A stretch of DNA of 64,000 nt from Sepioteuthis lessoniana (lineage: Eukaryota > Mollusca > Cephalopoda > Myopsida > Loliginidae), in NCBI GenBank assembly GCA_963585895.1, contig OY757904.1:8930426-8994425 (forward strand), read 5' to 3'. The notes below the pieces were generated by a model. That model searched no databases and was not told where the DNA came from. It worked only from the letters and a program-made list of their open reading frames with translations. This document shows positions 55,201-62,835 of the stretch, one piece after another (position 1 is the stretch's first letter; each line of letters starts with the position of its first letter). Both the position numbers and the translations under genes were made by a program.

Positions 55201-57989
55201 TATTTCCATTTTTTGATTGTTGCTTGCAATGGTGAAAATTATTACACTAAATACACCATGAAAATTTTTGTCTTGTGTGCACCCCTTTCTCTGTCTTTCT
55301 CATTTCCACCCCCATCACCAACCTCTCTGTCTGCTGTAGGATTCTAGTTAGACCCAGCATTTGTAAGATGAAGGGAGTTATGTGTCTTACCTTGCCATAT
55401 TGGTCTATGATGAGTTGATTGACTGGTTGCCCTACCCAGGCTAGCGACTCTTGGCTTTCCTACTGTTTATTCTTAGCGCAATGGAGAGAAGATATGAATT
55501 CCTTTTCCAAGAGTGTTAGCTGTAGTGAGTAATGCTGAGAGATTTATTTTTTTCTCTCATTGCAATTCATGTCTTTCTAGCTGTTATCAAAACTGCACTT
55601 CTAAAGTAGAACTTGTTTTCCTTCTCTCACCAACAAAGTCAGGCAGAATTTGATTTCTTTATTTCTCTCAAAAACTTGCTTTTGATGTTCCAACCAGTTG
55701 TCATTCTCATTCTGGTTCTCTCCCAATTGTCATTGATGAACCCAAAATGCTGTCTTACTTTCTATAAGTCCTTAAATTCATGATAACTCATGTATATTTG
55801 TATGTGATATTAACTTGAACCTCTGCATGTGTGATTCTCACATTACAAATGGCTGCTTACATGAGAGACATGTAAAGTATTGCACTCCCTTCTGCTTCAG
55901 ATAAGTGAAAGTTGTCACATTAATGCAAAGAGAAATGTTAACAGCCTCATCAGGAATTTGAAATTGCTGATTCAATTTTCCTCACTGCAAGCTTTGTGCT
56001 TTATGTAATATAATTATATCTGTAAAAATAAGTTTTACTGGGATTGGTAGGTAAAAAGTTAATGAAGATTTTAATTTTAACAGTCTTTTGCAGCTCTGTT
56101 CATGTTGGACTTTTAAGCAGAATATATCATGACATTTGGTAATTATTACGTTGGCATTTGCCTGGGGAGAATCGAATGTAATCTGACTCTGATTAGGATT
56201 TCATTTTTAATTTCTTTTTCATCATAATGGCTTCTTCATGTTTTTCACACTTTCAAAGTTTGTTTTCTTTCTTTTCAAAGCTATCTTAAATTGCTGAAAC
56301 CTTTCTGCGCCTTGCTTAAAATTAATCCCATTAATATTTGCATTAGTTAGATTGCTAAAAAACGTTTTCTAAATTAATTTTTCTGACAAATCCATATGTC
56401 TTGATGATAACTTCCTAAGGAAGCTGATCAAAGTTATAATTGTATTTTCACACCTTATTCTTTTGCTCATATGAAATTGATACATTGTTGGTTTTTTTTT
56501 TTTTTTTTTTTTTTTGGCTTTTTTAAAAATTTTTTCCTTTGGTTTAGCATAATCAAATGCAAGTTAATTTTTGTTACATAAACCAGTGAATATTTTTTTT
56601 ATAATTGTTTTCTAAACTTCCTGCATGACTGTCTTATTTTTCTTCTCATTTACTAAGTTACACTTGCAGTATGATATATTGGAAGAGATTTTTTAATTAA
56701 CCAAAGTATGAAGTGAAACGAAAATATGAATGATTTCATTTTCTTTCATTCAGTTCTTATGTTTAATTCTACATTCAATTTCACTAAAATTATAAACTTT
56801 AAGAACAAATTTTTGTAGTTTGATATATTTTTGCAACTAAGATAAAGTTCTTATTTGAATTTTTCCTATGTGATATTTTAATTGCATATAAGTTAATTTG
56901 GATTCATTGTATGGTTTTTGTTGTTTTAACACAGTGTTGCAGCTGAATACTTTTTGACTTTCCTTGGGTTTTGTCTTCTGCAATGTTGAATCTTGCTGAC
57001 ACTTTGTCTTTTAGAAACATCACATTTCATCATTCTGATCACATCCCAGCTGCAGGGATTCATTTCACTCTCTCTTCCTATCTGTCTCTATTGGTCATCA
57101 TGTGTAGGAGTCCATAGGAGAATGTCATTTATGAGTGCATTTTTATTTTTTCAGCAGTGCTAAACATGTCTTGCTTATCTTAGTTGGTTTGTAAGATGGG
57201 AAGCGAGTGACCTTACAACTGCTCTTTTGTAGGATGTTGCTTTCAGGAGTTGTTCAAAAGAGCACAAAGCATTCTTGTGTCATTCCCATTTAGCTTCTTA
57301 CACATTTAATGCCTGTGATTGTTTTCTCAAACTTCTCTGCTCAATTTTTAAACCATCAAAGAACCATTTGGATTTTTACAATACTTCTAATTTTTGGCAT
57401 TTGCTTTTATAGCATTTTATGGTACAACATCTTTTATCATGAAGATTTTTGTAAAAATTAAAGGATCTGTGAAATTCACTATTTATTATATACTGCTAGA
57501 TTTGGAGGAAGAATAGAATGGTTCTTTCAATGCATGTATATAACATCTGTTATCAGAATTTTTATATTAAATATTAAAAAAAAAAGGAAGACCACCAGTA
57601 TTTCATTTAGATTTGTCTGTAAAGTTCTTTTTAACTATGTTAAATTCTTCTTTACATAACTTCTGGACATGCATATAAATTAAGAAAAGTGTTTTTGATA
57701 ATTGGTATTCGGTAAACATTTTACTTGATAAAATATGAATATGAATTATAAATTTATTTCAGTCCCAAAAACAGGAGTTGAGTCAGCGTGCCCGTGACTT
57801 AAAATTATTAGATTTGTACCGGCAACAAACCAAAAGAGACAATATTATGAACATGTTAAACTCTGCAATTACAAAGGAACATGTTCTCTATCCATCATTT
57901 GGAGTTACTGATTTCTTTGAATTTGTTCTCAAGAATCCAAATAATTCTCAGGAGACTGTTTCCATTGTGTTTGAAGATCCAGAACTAAG
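34131..57989 (+). CDS. NPHP4: Nephrocystin-4 (NPHP4), central part, nine exons, partial at both ends
   Basis: NPHP4 is a scaffold of the ciliary transition zone that works with NPHP1 and RPGRIP1L to gate the cilium. Nine exons join with matching phases into 463 codons plus two bases without a stop: 34131-34222, 36721-36912, 37221-37304, 40978-41092, 44455-44598, 44692-44908, 45044-45142, 48657-48877, 57763-57989. All junctions are AG/GT. Conserved NPHP4 blocks appear in order: [16 protein letters not shown], [25 protein letters not shown] inside a longer block, a basic linker, and [11 protein letters not shown] at the start of the first MSP-type domain. This is a C2-like domain followed by a linker and the entry into the MSP repeats. 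Animal NPHP4 is about 1400 residues, so roughly the N-terminal 40% and the C-terminal third lie elsewhere. Recognition is from remembered human NPHP4; the alignment runs without gaps in exon order. Confidence 0.95.
34265..34930 (-). mobile_element. RTE-type LINE, decayed 3' part
   Basis: On the minus strand it follows the RTE protein from the segment after the YADD box ([15 protein letters not shown]) through the NGNYTR...LY region to the C-terminal [15 protein letters not shown] end, with many stops. Lies 43 bp after NPHP4 exon a, antisense to the gene. Confidence 0.75.
35150..36300 (+). mobile_element. RTE-type LINE, decayed copy with internal TA insertion
   Basis: Endonuclease pieces ([28 protein letters not shown]), interrupted by TA at 35309-35328, then [20 protein letters not shown] and, after losses, a [15 protein letters not shown] degenerate YADD region (35805-35845), and the C-terminal [17 protein letters not shown] frame. 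RT motifs A and B are deleted. Lies in the NPHP4 intron between exons a and b, sense orientation. Confidence 0.82.
36721..36912 (+). CDS. NPHP4: NPHP4 exon b
   Basis: 192 bp between a strong polypyrimidine acceptor (ctatcag) and donor gtgagt. The first base completes the serine codon begun in the previous exon. It reads [20 protein letters not shown], then an [13 protein letters not shown] segment and a final [12 protein letters not shown], which is among the best conserved NPHP4 blocks. It ends with two bases of a lysine codon. The intron before it is 2498 bp and contains two RTE relics in opposite orientation. Confidence 0.95.
36913..37220 (+). other. NPHP4 intron, no insertion seen
   Basis: 308 bp, AT-rich, canonical GT and AG ends. 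Confidence 0.85.
37221..37304 (+). CDS. NPHP4: NPHP4 exon c, C2-like domain
   Basis: 84 bp, acceptor tttgccag, donor gtaagt. It reads [20 protein letters not shown] followed by KYPPLTTE, the start of the C2-like domain (human has VYFTFQFYRFPP). Phase is one base in, two bases out. The preceding intron is only 308 bp. Confidence 0.95.
37305..38599 (+). other. NPHP4 intron, left part
   Basis: AT-rich. No exon: the tempting acceptor near 37928 opens a stop in the required phase. Poly-T tract at 38187-38204. Confidence 0.6.
38600..38890 (+). repeat. SINE-A copy in NPHP4 intron
   Basis: GGATGTCCTGGCTATGACAC, ATACTCCAGCTCTGGGGAGT, ACCTCTTCATTGCTA and AGAATGGTAGTATCTC follow the SINE-A order. Head diverged, tail not visible. 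Confidence 0.75.
38891..40977 (+). other. NPHP4 intron, right part
   Basis: Very AT-rich; frames of 80-90 codons (39719-39979, 40337-40600) have no motif. A short ATTT array is at 40685-40705. Ends with the pyrimidine tract of exon d. Confidence 0.6.
40978..41092 (+). CDS. NPHP4: NPHP4 exon d, C2-like domain
   Basis: 115 bp, acceptor ctttgtttag, donor gtaagt. The first base completes the arginine codon; it then reads [38 protein letters not shown], and leaves in phase 0. This matches the human LQLVQLDE...ILVPVSRDGTF...SPGF segment in order and spacing. A different acceptor at 37928 was rejected because it hits a stop at the required phase. Confidence 0.93.
41093..41495 (+). other. NPHP4 intron, no recognised insertion
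   Basis: AT-rich, short A/T tracts only; an AACCCCCTTATCCTCCAAGC segment at 41437 resembles the body of the tRNA-headed SINE. Confidence 0.5.
41496..42030 (+). repeat. SINE-A copy with triplicated tail
   Basis: Head with a box A-like TGGTCCAGTTGG, then GGCTGTAGAATACACTCACT, GAGTATCCTGGATAAGACAC, TTGGGGAATGTGGAGTACTC, GAGTGCTAGCACCTGATAG and GTGCAAACAAATGACTGATG. The tail GCATTAAATAAC...GTTGATATGCC appears three times (41848, 41930 and a decayed copy near 41985). TA run at 41824-41842. Confidence 0.88.
42031..43599 (+). other. NPHP4 intron, no recognised feature
   Basis: AT-rich. Frames such as 43381-43602 lack motifs. Confidence 0.5.
43600..44390 (-). mobile_element. RTE-type LINE, decayed part with YADD box
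   Basis: The minus frame 44141-44380 reads [60 protein letters not shown], matching the [22 protein letters not shown] region of the fuller copy at 54040. From 44140 down to 43605 it continues to the C-terminal end with stops. It ends about 65 bp before NPHP4 exon e. Confidence 0.88.
44455..44598 (+). CDS. NPHP4: NPHP4 exon e, C2-like domain core
   Basis: 144 bp, exactly 48 codons, phase 0 on both sides; acceptor tttttttag, donor gtaaaa. It contains [16 protein letters not shown] and [20 protein letters not shown], the most diagnostic block of the family. A decayed RTE copy on the opposite strand ends about 65 bp before the acceptor, so the exon sits right against repeat DNA. Confidence 0.97.
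44692..44908 (+). CDS. NPHP4: NPHP4 exon f
   Basis: 217 bp, acceptor ctttttcag, donor gtattt. It begins [20 protein letters not shown] and continues with [10 protein letters not shown], an [16 protein letters not shown] block and RIANIGHP, all parallel to the human C2-like domain end. Only 93 bp of intron separate it from the previous exon. It ends with the first base of a valine codon. Confidence 0.96.
45044..45142 (+). CDS. NPHP4: NPHP4 exon g, linker
   Basis: 99 bp, acceptor ttttattag, donor gtaatg. It reads [32 protein letters not shown]; the GGSL motif followed by a basic run is also present in vertebrate NPHP4. Phase is two bases in, one base out. The intron before it is 135 bp. Confidence 0.93.
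45143..45234 (+). other. Start of NPHP4 intron g-h
   Basis: Short AT-rich stretch before repeats begin. Confidence 0.6.
45235..45420. repeat. Dispersed repeat, relative of 14601-14905
   Basis: AGGATTCTAATTAGCATTTC, CACTTGTAAACTGGACTTGA and TTATTTTCTAAGATCG resemble the earlier copy in order. Family unknown. Confidence 0.5.
45425..45800 (+). repeat. SINE-C copy, with a second 3' module upstream
   Basis: Core at 45590-45800: GGCAAAAATGTAAACAAGCA, GAGCTGACATAGTTTGCTTG, box A TGGCTGAGCGGT (45656), box B GGTTTTGATCCC (45698), GTAGTCACACTGAAGAGTTG and AACAGTCTGTC-type end. The 3' module TAGCCACACTGAAGAGTTGT...CAGTCTGTCT also stands alone at 45438-45495, so two copies lie head to tail, the first 5'-truncated. 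A TA run follows. Confidence 0.85.
45801..46566 (+). other. NPHP4 intron with TA arrays
   Basis: TA arrays at 45899-45920 and 46170-46211. The 73-codon frame over the second is an artefact. Confidence 0.6.
46567..47216 (-). mobile_element. Solo LTR, 4-bp target duplication TTAG
   Basis: Termini TGTTGTAT and ATACAACA; TTAG at 46563-46566 and again at 47217-47220. It shares with 10754-11434, in the same order, ATAAAGACGA/ATAAAGACGC, TGTGAGAGGG, GGAGACCGAA, ATTCGACGCCCAC-like TTCGACGCCCAC, GGAAATAACTGTCATGCAGT and CTCTTCTGGTGCATCA. Minus-strand order is TATATAG box (about 46935) then AATAAA (about 46665). It carries an internal duplicated ATATGCAACTTC segment (46987, 47153). 650 bp, no interior. 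Confidence 0.9.
47282..47686. mobile_element. Element with about 95-bp inverted ends
   Basis: Left arm TTTTTATCATTAAGGGTTTT...GTCTTCATCTTTATTGTTAT (47284-47380) is the complement of the right arm ATAACAATAAAGATGAAGAC...AACCCTTAATGATAAAAA (47595-47686), with GATATGTCCTC/GAACATATC also paired. The centre (47395-47500) has a tRNA-like pair AGCATAACGGTTATAGG and GCAGTTTCAATCCTG. No protein. The arms resemble ends of Penelope-like or foldback repeats, but I cannot name the family. Confidence 0.8.
47687..48656 (+). other. NPHP4 intron, right part
   Basis: AT-rich, poly-T at 47755-47772. Ends with the acceptor of exon h. Confidence 0.6.
48657..48877 (+). CDS. NPHP4: NPHP4 exon h, charged linker
   Basis: 221 bp, acceptor ttggtacag, donor gtaagt, ending in phase 0. 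It encodes [20 protein letters not shown], a Ser/Thr-rich stretch, and [15 protein letters not shown]. The last block parallels RRRKLERMRSVR in human NPHP4. The open frame also reads through upstream of the acceptor, but that extension is hydrophobic intron translation and has no counterpart in the family. Confidence 0.93.
48878..49984 (+). other. NPHP4 intron h-i, left part, with a hairpin
   Basis: A perfect 15-bp inverted repeat GTCATCTGCTAGCAA (49170-49184) / TTGCTAGCAGATGAC (49206-49220) with a 21-base spacer. ACACTCTTTGACAATAAACACC (split form at 49320) and ACACTCTTCAACAATAATCACC (49875) suggest a diffuse repeat. No exon. Confidence 0.55.
49985..50145 (+). repeat. Single-arm relative of the 47282 element
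   Basis: GAGATGAGGCTTGATAATTC, TTTGGACTATTGTATTCATT, TTTATTGTTATATACTCAAC and GCAGATGTGCAC follow the left arm of 47282-47686 base by base with substitutions; a short opposite arm ATAACAATAAAAAATC follows at 50113. Confidence 0.65.
50286..50503 (+). mobile_element. RTE-type LINE, 5'-truncated 3' end
   Basis: Frame: [20 protein letters not shown], then [20 protein letters not shown] and [17 protein letters not shown], ending in (ATG)n at 50483-50500. Very close to the 3' end of the insertion at 51369-54801; here the arginine codon after KAG is CGA where the larger copy has TGA. Confidence 0.92.
50694..51264 (+). repeat. Composite SINE (SINE-A body + SINE-B + shared tail)
   Basis: The SINE-A body runs from 50700 to 50945 (CAGTCGGCTGGGGCTGCAGA, GAGTGTCCTGGATATGACAT, CAGAGTGGTAGCACCTGATT). 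The tRNA-headed SINE-B follows at 50947 (box A in AAAATGATTAGAGTGT, box B GGGTTCAATCCCAGG), then the tail TGCATTAAATAACCTACAAT and TTTGATATGCC. Both together are framed by AAACCAGAAAGCATC at 50679-50693 and 51265-51279, so they inserted as one unit. Up to six bases of this repeat could also belong to the SINE tail; GAAAGCATC certainly does not. Confidence 0.9.
51369..51902 (-). pseudogene. RTE endonuclease (APE-type), 5' portion, inverted
   Basis: 178 codons from an ATG at 51902. After a basic leader it shows [20 protein letters not shown], then [20 protein letters not shown] (catalytic Glu in CIQEHR), a [20 protein letters not shown] segment and [20 protein letters not shown] (Tyr-Ser-Pro-Thr motif). 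The GDFN and SDHR motifs belong to the missing and forward parts. The last few codons of the open frame are target-site DNA. Confidence 0.93.
51903..52395 (-). repeat. Inverted RTE 5' UTR with internal duplication
   Basis: A T-rich block plus GGTATTGGGACATTTTCCTA and TTTTAGGCTTTTACTTTTTC: a segment ending in CTTCTATACTACCGTTGGGAA-like sequence (52205-52290) is repeated as CTTCTAAACTACTGTTTGGG (52329-52402). A and G homopolymers lie at 52109-52135. Confidence 0.65.
52396..54799 (+). pseudogene. RTE endonuclease end, reverse transcriptase and C-terminal domain
   Basis: Endonuclease end: [19 protein letters not shown] and [12 protein letters not shown] (SDHR-type motif). A stop (TGA, 52691-52693) and a frameshift near 52760 follow. 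From 52919 the frame is open to 53422 ([33 protein letters not shown]), stops at TGA, and is open in the same frame from 53423 to 54667: [35 protein letters not shown] (motif A), [19 protein letters not shown] (B), [18 protein letters not shown] (C), [15 protein letters not shown], and [20 protein letters not shown] last TGA at 54665 precedes [14 protein letters not shown] and the natural stop at 54797-54799. Confidence 0.93.
54814..57049 (+). other. NPHP4 intron h-i, right part
   Basis: AT-rich, poly-T at 56492-56514. Two GGGACATAACTCTT / GGGGATAACTCAG motifs at 54849 and 54898 resemble a short mollusc interspersed repeat. No exon. Confidence 0.55.
57050..57300 (-). mobile_element. RTE-type LINE, decayed 3' fragment
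   Basis: Complement of the C-terminal RTE region: CATTTCACTCTCTCTTCCTA, CATGTGTAGGAGTCCATAGG, AGTGACCTTACAACTGCTC and CTTTTGTAGGATGTTGCT parallel 43605-43880 in order. Confidence 0.7.
57301..57762 (+). other. End of NPHP4 intron h-i
   Basis: AT-rich, nothing recognised apart from the exon i acceptor at 57761-57762. Confidence 0.6.
57763..57989 (+). CDS. NPHP4: NPHP4 exon i, start of first MSP-type domain
   Basis: 227 bp, acceptor atttcag, donor gtatgt. It reads [40 protein letters not shown] and [20 protein letters not shown], directly continuing from exon h as in human, so no exon is missing in the 8885-bp intron between them. It leaves two bases (AG) for the next codon. I see no following exon (a VDS.EW-like block is expected) in the remaining 6 kb. 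Confidence 0.96.
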
Positions 57990-58029
57990 GTATGTTTTCA
58001 GTTTTTCATTTTTATTTCCATTTAAATTT

Positions 58030-58270
58030 GGGCCATTAGCCTAATGAGTAGAGTGTTCGCCAATGGTCCAGGAGGCAGGGGTTCAAACCCTGGTCAAATC
58101 ATACCAACAACTCAAAAAATGGTACTTGATGCCGCCTTGCTTAACACTCAGCTTTTAAAGTAAGGATCAAGGGAGCAATCCAGGGAATAGAGTACCTCCC
58201 TCCCCTACACCTCGGTGTAGTAGCTATTGAAAAGGGAGCCTTTGGGTCACCCTCCACTAAGGTTTCGAAC
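58030..58270 (+). repeat. SINE-B copy
   Basis: Clear pol III signals: box A TAGCCTAATGAG and box B GGTTCAAACCC about 35 bases apart, then ATACCAACAACTCAAAAAAT, GGAGCAATCCAGGGAATAGA, CTACACCTCGGTGTAGTAGC and GGAGCCTTTGGGTCACCC. Lies 40 bp after NPHP4 exon i in the next intron. No shared tail visible. Confidence 0.88.
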
Positions 58271-59279
58271 TAACTATATATAAGTGAATTCATAAAATGT
58301 ATCAATGTAATTTGATTTTAAAATTTCAGCATATTGGTATCAGTAGATGTTAATGTTTTCAATAGTTACAAGGCATTTAAAAAATTTAAAGCTGTAATTG
58401 TATCCTAAAATTTTAACTGAAAAGTAACTTATTATATAGAAGAGAATGAATATCATAAGAACCCTCTTGATCGATTGATATTATAGAAATAAGATTCAGG
58501 CATAATATATAGAAAAAGATTTAATTATGGATTTTAACTTATTTTTCTAAAAGGACATGGAAAAAAATGTTCAGAGCAAGTTTTTAGCTAAAAAGATTGC
58601 TATAGTCATTGCTATGGGCCAAATTCCTTTAAAAAATCTTTATAATTTAATTGCATAGCTTTATAGCCAAGTACTGACTTTAAACAGTAAATTTATATAA
58701 TTATTCTGGTTGTTTGCATATAAAACCTTTATACTTTTCTACTTGAGATTAGAATGTAGTATCTGTCCATTCATTTTGAGCTGAAATCAGTCATTCTTCT
58801 TACAGAATTACTAAGTGGAAAGGAAATGGTAAAGTGATGAGGAGGGGTGGGAGAAAAGAGAGAATTAAAGAGGAAAACTTGGAAAAGTGAAAAAAATCGG
58901 GTGAAAGGAAAAACATGTAGAGAAATATATGAAAAAAAACAATTATTCAGAGGGCATATTTATTTATATATGATAATATGCCAACATTTAACATTTTGGT
59001 TTCATCTTCAGAACAATATTGGCGATGTTATAATGCATCATCTGACAATTATTTTCAAGGGAAAAAGTGAAAGAATTCTTTGTTCTATTAACATTTATAA
59101 TGTTTCATTTCAAAGTGTTTAAATTTGTTTTCTTTCAAAAAAAAAAATCTTATAACAAGTAAGAATTTAAAAATTTTCTGAAGAATAATGTCTATGTGTG
59201 TATTTTAAAGAATTTAAAAAAAATTTCCAATTAAAAAAAAAGAAATTATTATCATGACTTTTATTTACTCAGAGTTTTT
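58271..59279. other. Intron or downstream DNA, no feature recognised
   Basis: AT-rich; the 91-codon frame at 58847-59122 has no motif. Confidence 0.5.
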
Positions 59280-59529
59280 CACATCAATTTTAGCTGATGG
59301 TCTTTCACTGGAGTTTAAGTGACACAAAGTCTCTTCAAGTCTCCAGGACTCTTCTCAGTATTCTGACTGTTCTCAATGCTGTAGTTTGGATGGTCTCCAC
59401 TCATCCTCTAACTTCCAATCCTCCAGTCCCTTCAATAATCCTTTAGTTACTGTACCAAAAGTACCAATCACAATTGTTAGAATTGTCACCTTCATGTTCC
59501 ATAGTTTTTTCAATTCCCTAACAAGGTAC

Positions 59530-60210
59530 TTATCCTTCTTTTCGCATTCTTTGTTTTATTCTGTGGTCAGCCGGGACAGCAAAGTCCACAATTTTGCAAA
59601 TTCTCTTTTTTTTGTTGATTATTATTAGGTCTGATCTTCTGGCTGAGATAAGGTGATCCGTCTGTATGTCAAAGTCCCATAGGAGTTTATGTGTGTCATT
59701 TTCTAGGAGAGATGCTGGGTTGTGCATATACCATTTGTTTGTATGGTCAAATTAAAATTTCTCGCACATCTCTCTGTGGATCATGTTGTCCAACCAGTTG
59801 TGTCTAGTCTTATATTCCTTTTGCGCTAATTTGCTGCATTCGCTTATTATATGATTGATGGTTTCATCTCTATCACCACATAACCTGCATTTGCTATTTT
59901 GTTGCATCTTATCTATTCTCGCTTTGATATGATTGGTTCTTATAGCGTTCTCCTGTGCTGCTATCAGGAGAGATTCCGTTTCTCGCTTAATGTTTCCTTT
60001 TCTTAGCCACATCCAGGTTTTCTGGTGTGAGATATTGTTTATTAGTTGTTTAAAACGGACATAGAGTTGTTTTTCTTCCCATTTTTGTTTCCTTGTTATC
60101 ATTATTCTGTTGTCCATCATATTGTCAGTATCATTTCTGATGGCTGTAATCATTCCTCCTTTGTGTTTTTCTATGTAGTCTTTGAGTCGTTGTATCTTCA
60201 ATGCTGGCAA
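59530..60210 (-). pseudogene. R2/R4-type LINE C-terminal domain: zinc motif and endonuclease
   Basis: Two frames. 59752-60210 (152 codons) has MPALKIQRLKDYIEKHKGGM, KTWMWLRKGNIKRETESLLI, IRTNHIKARIDKMQQNSKC and the C-x2-C-x8-H-x4-C zinc motif. 59530-59727 has KLLWDFDIQTDHLISARRSD, LIIINKKKRICKIVDFAVPA, an endonuclease core with D and a following D near K residues. Separated by a frameshift. Confidence 0.85.
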
Positions 60211-60334
60211 GTCCTCTTCCTCCCTCCTTTCTTGATACGTATAGTCTGTTAATGTCGTCTCTGGGATTTAATGCCTTATGCATGGTCATTAGTTTTCTTG
60301 TTCTTTGGTCCATTTGTTTAAGTTCTTCTCTGGT

Positions 60335-60736
60335 CTACTTCAAAAAGGGTTCCGAGTATCTAACGAGGAGTACAGCCCTAGTAGTTATTCCTTTGATAAG
60401 GTTTCTGCAAGACAGTTTTATCTCGTGTAGCTTTCTAGTTCTCCTGAGATTTCTTTTTTGAATTTTGTCTTTCATTTCCACTTGTTTGATGGTGTCATTC
60501 CCCAAGATGCCCAAGTATTTATAGGTTTCCTTTTCTCTGAGCGTTCTAACCTTGTCTTGATTTGGTAGTTCCATTCTATCAGTCAGATGTTGTTTGCCAC
60601 TTTTCATTACTAGCATGACACATTTTTCTATGCCAAATTCCATTCCTATGTCCTGACTGTATATTCTAACTGCATGTATTAGAGTTTCCAGTTCTTTTTC
60701 ATTTTTTGCAAATAGTTTGATGTCATCCATGTACAT
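60335..60736 (-). pseudogene. R2/R4-type LINE RT fragment with YMDD box
   Basis: 134 codons beginning MYMDDIKLFAKNEKELETLI and continuing IEKCVMLVMKSGKQHLTDRM, EKETYKYLGILGNDTIKQVE. It is the RT catalytic motif C plus thumb. The part upstream, with motifs A and B, is missing from this copy. Confidence 0.85.
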
Positions 60737-61604
60737 TAGGTGATTGATCTTTTCCTGTGATCTACTAAGTTTGTATCCGGCTATGCATTTTCGATGTGGT
60801 TAAGTGGCATCATGGCCTCAGGATCCTTTTCGGCATTCTTTCTGTTCCTCAGGGAACAATCTGCGGCTTGTTAGTGAGCAGTAAATTTCTTCTCTAATTT
60901 GTGCTGTTTATATTTTCCACATCATCGGTAGGAAAGTTATGGGTCTGTAGTTGTTTGGGGTGGTTCCTTTGCTTGGGTCCTTTTGGATCAATGTGGTCCT
61001 TCCTTTGGTCATCCATTCAGGTATGTATGCTCCTTGTAAGCATCTGTTCATTTCTAGTGCTAGTCTGTTGTGAATGGAGGTGAATTTCTTTAACTAGAAA
61101 CCATGTATTCCATCGTGGCCTGGCATTTTACAGTTTGATATTTTTTTTTAGTGTTGTTTTGAGTAAATTGATGTGTATTTCCGCTTTCGGGCATTCTTCG
61201 AGCCCTTCTAATTCTCTTGTCATATTGTTTACCAATTCAGCCTTTTAGTTATGTTTTTTGGTTGCCATATTTTAGTCCAAAATTGTTCCATTTACTTTGC
61301 ATCTGGTTGCTGGTATCTTTTCGTTTCATCTCCTCCCAGTTGTTGATAGAATTTTCTTTCGGTGTTTTGGAATGTCCTGTTTTGTCTGTATTATTTTACC
61401 CTTTGTTGATATCTCTTTAATCTTCCTTCTCTTGCCAGTACTTTCTGGTTTATTTCCTCAAGTTGTATTGTTTTTTTTTCTTGTGTTGCCTTTTCCTAAT
61501 TGTTCGTACATATTCCAGTGTCTTTGTTTTATCATTTTGGCCTTTTACCAGAGATTTTTTATTTGCATTTCCAATTGAATTTCCCATCCTGGTTTTGATT
61601 TTTT

Positions 61605-62006
61605 TCATGCATTTTGAGGGGATTCCAAACTAATTTTTGTTCCTGCATAGATTAGTTCATTTAATTCTGTTATATTATTCGTTGATATATAAGTTAGTAC
61701 TTGATCTATCTTATTCATTTCTATCTTAAGTGTTCTCCATTCTGTGTTTCTTAATGATGGTAGGTTATTCTTTTCACTATTCATAATTCTCTTTACATTC
61801 TCTAGATTTATCTTATGTTCTTGTGATAGTGTTTGTTTTGTCTTGTTTGGTTGTGTGGTTTTTCTATTTTCTGATGTTGGTGGTTCATTTTGGTTGGGCT
61901 GTTTTTGTTTGCTAATATTCAATTTGTCAGGTGCTGTATTACTACCTTGTTGATTATTTATTTTCTGATGTATTTCTAGTATTTCAAGGTCTGAAAAATA
62001 GAACAT
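61605..62006 (-). pseudogene. R2/R4-type LINE N-terminal region
   Basis: 134 codons, polar, Asn/Gln/Lys-rich: NKTKQTLSQEHKINLENVKR, PSLRNTEWRTLKIEMNKIDQ, VLTYISTNNITELNELIYAG. Assigned from its position directly 5' of the RT and the same orientation. Confidence 0.65.
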
Positions 62007-62260
62007 TCTTGCCAGATCTCTACGATTCTTTTCCTATATCCTCTTTGTATAGGGTTGCTCCTAAAATAGCAGTGTTGTGCAAGTTGGTTGTCTTCCCTAG
62101 TCCATGTTTTGTGTTTATGTCTCTGGTTGGTGTGGTTCCTTATCTCGTCATTCGTGTACCTGAAAAAAGAACAGCCAGCATTCTCAGGATGATGATTGGG
62201 TCTCCTGTGTTGGCTATCAGGAGAGCACCTGTCAATCATGACACTGGGTCCCACATTGTT

Positions 62261-62835
62261 TCATATTTTGTTTCAAGATTTTTATCATCGGCGGTATATT
62301 GTGGCTCTACCAGACCCAGGGGTTGGTTATTATCTGCACGCCTGACTCAGATGTGACTGAGAACTGTCAGTGACTGTTCATGAACAGTGGGTCACAAAAA
62401 AAACTTAAGTTTTCATTTGGTTAAAGTCCACTAATCTATTTTTTATATTTTATTTCTTAACTGGGTACCTGAACGAGCTTCAGGAGCTCCTGTATTACCT
62501 ATTTGGTTTATATTTACTGCATATTTTTAAACTTTATTTCCGTTAAAGTTGGTCATATTTGACTAAATACTAAGCTCCTGATGGAAGAAGGTAACTGTTC
62601 TTAATGCTTTCAGGCAACATCAGGTATGTATTTTCTTACCTTAAGAGTAGTCATAGATGAGCTATATAGAAATTGAGGCGGTAAATTTAAACAAATCTAT
62701 TTTGTGATTTCAAAATTGTTTAGCTGAAAATAATTTTGGGAATTAACAGTCTTCATTTGATTAAAACTGTTCACAAAAAGGTTTTTTAAACTAAAGACAG
62801 ATTATACTGATCCAAATTTCTTTGAAGATCAGGCA
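62261..62835. other. No feature recognised
   Basis: AT-rich, no coding signal. Confidence 0.45.

Larger units (their letters stand above)
59280..62260 (-). mobile_element. R2/R4-type LINE (restriction-like endonuclease type), internally deleted
   Basis: Minus-strand order from 62260: an N-terminal polar region (61605-62254), RT start (PEWMTKGRTTLIQKD, NNYRPITFLP, about 60940-61000), then a jump near 60830 that loses RT motifs A and B, then MYMDDIKLFAKNEKELETLI (60736, catalytic YMDD), LGILGNDTIKQVEMKDKIQ, RKEGGRGLASIEDTT, a zinc-type KCRLCGDRDETINHIISEC (about 59838-59892) and RSDLIIINKKKRICKIVDFA (about 59575-59634), the restriction-like endonuclease core. 3' end near 59280 at CTCTTCAAGTC. 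Frameshifts between blocks. Related pieces at 31294-32430 and 33045-33270. Confidence 0.87.
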
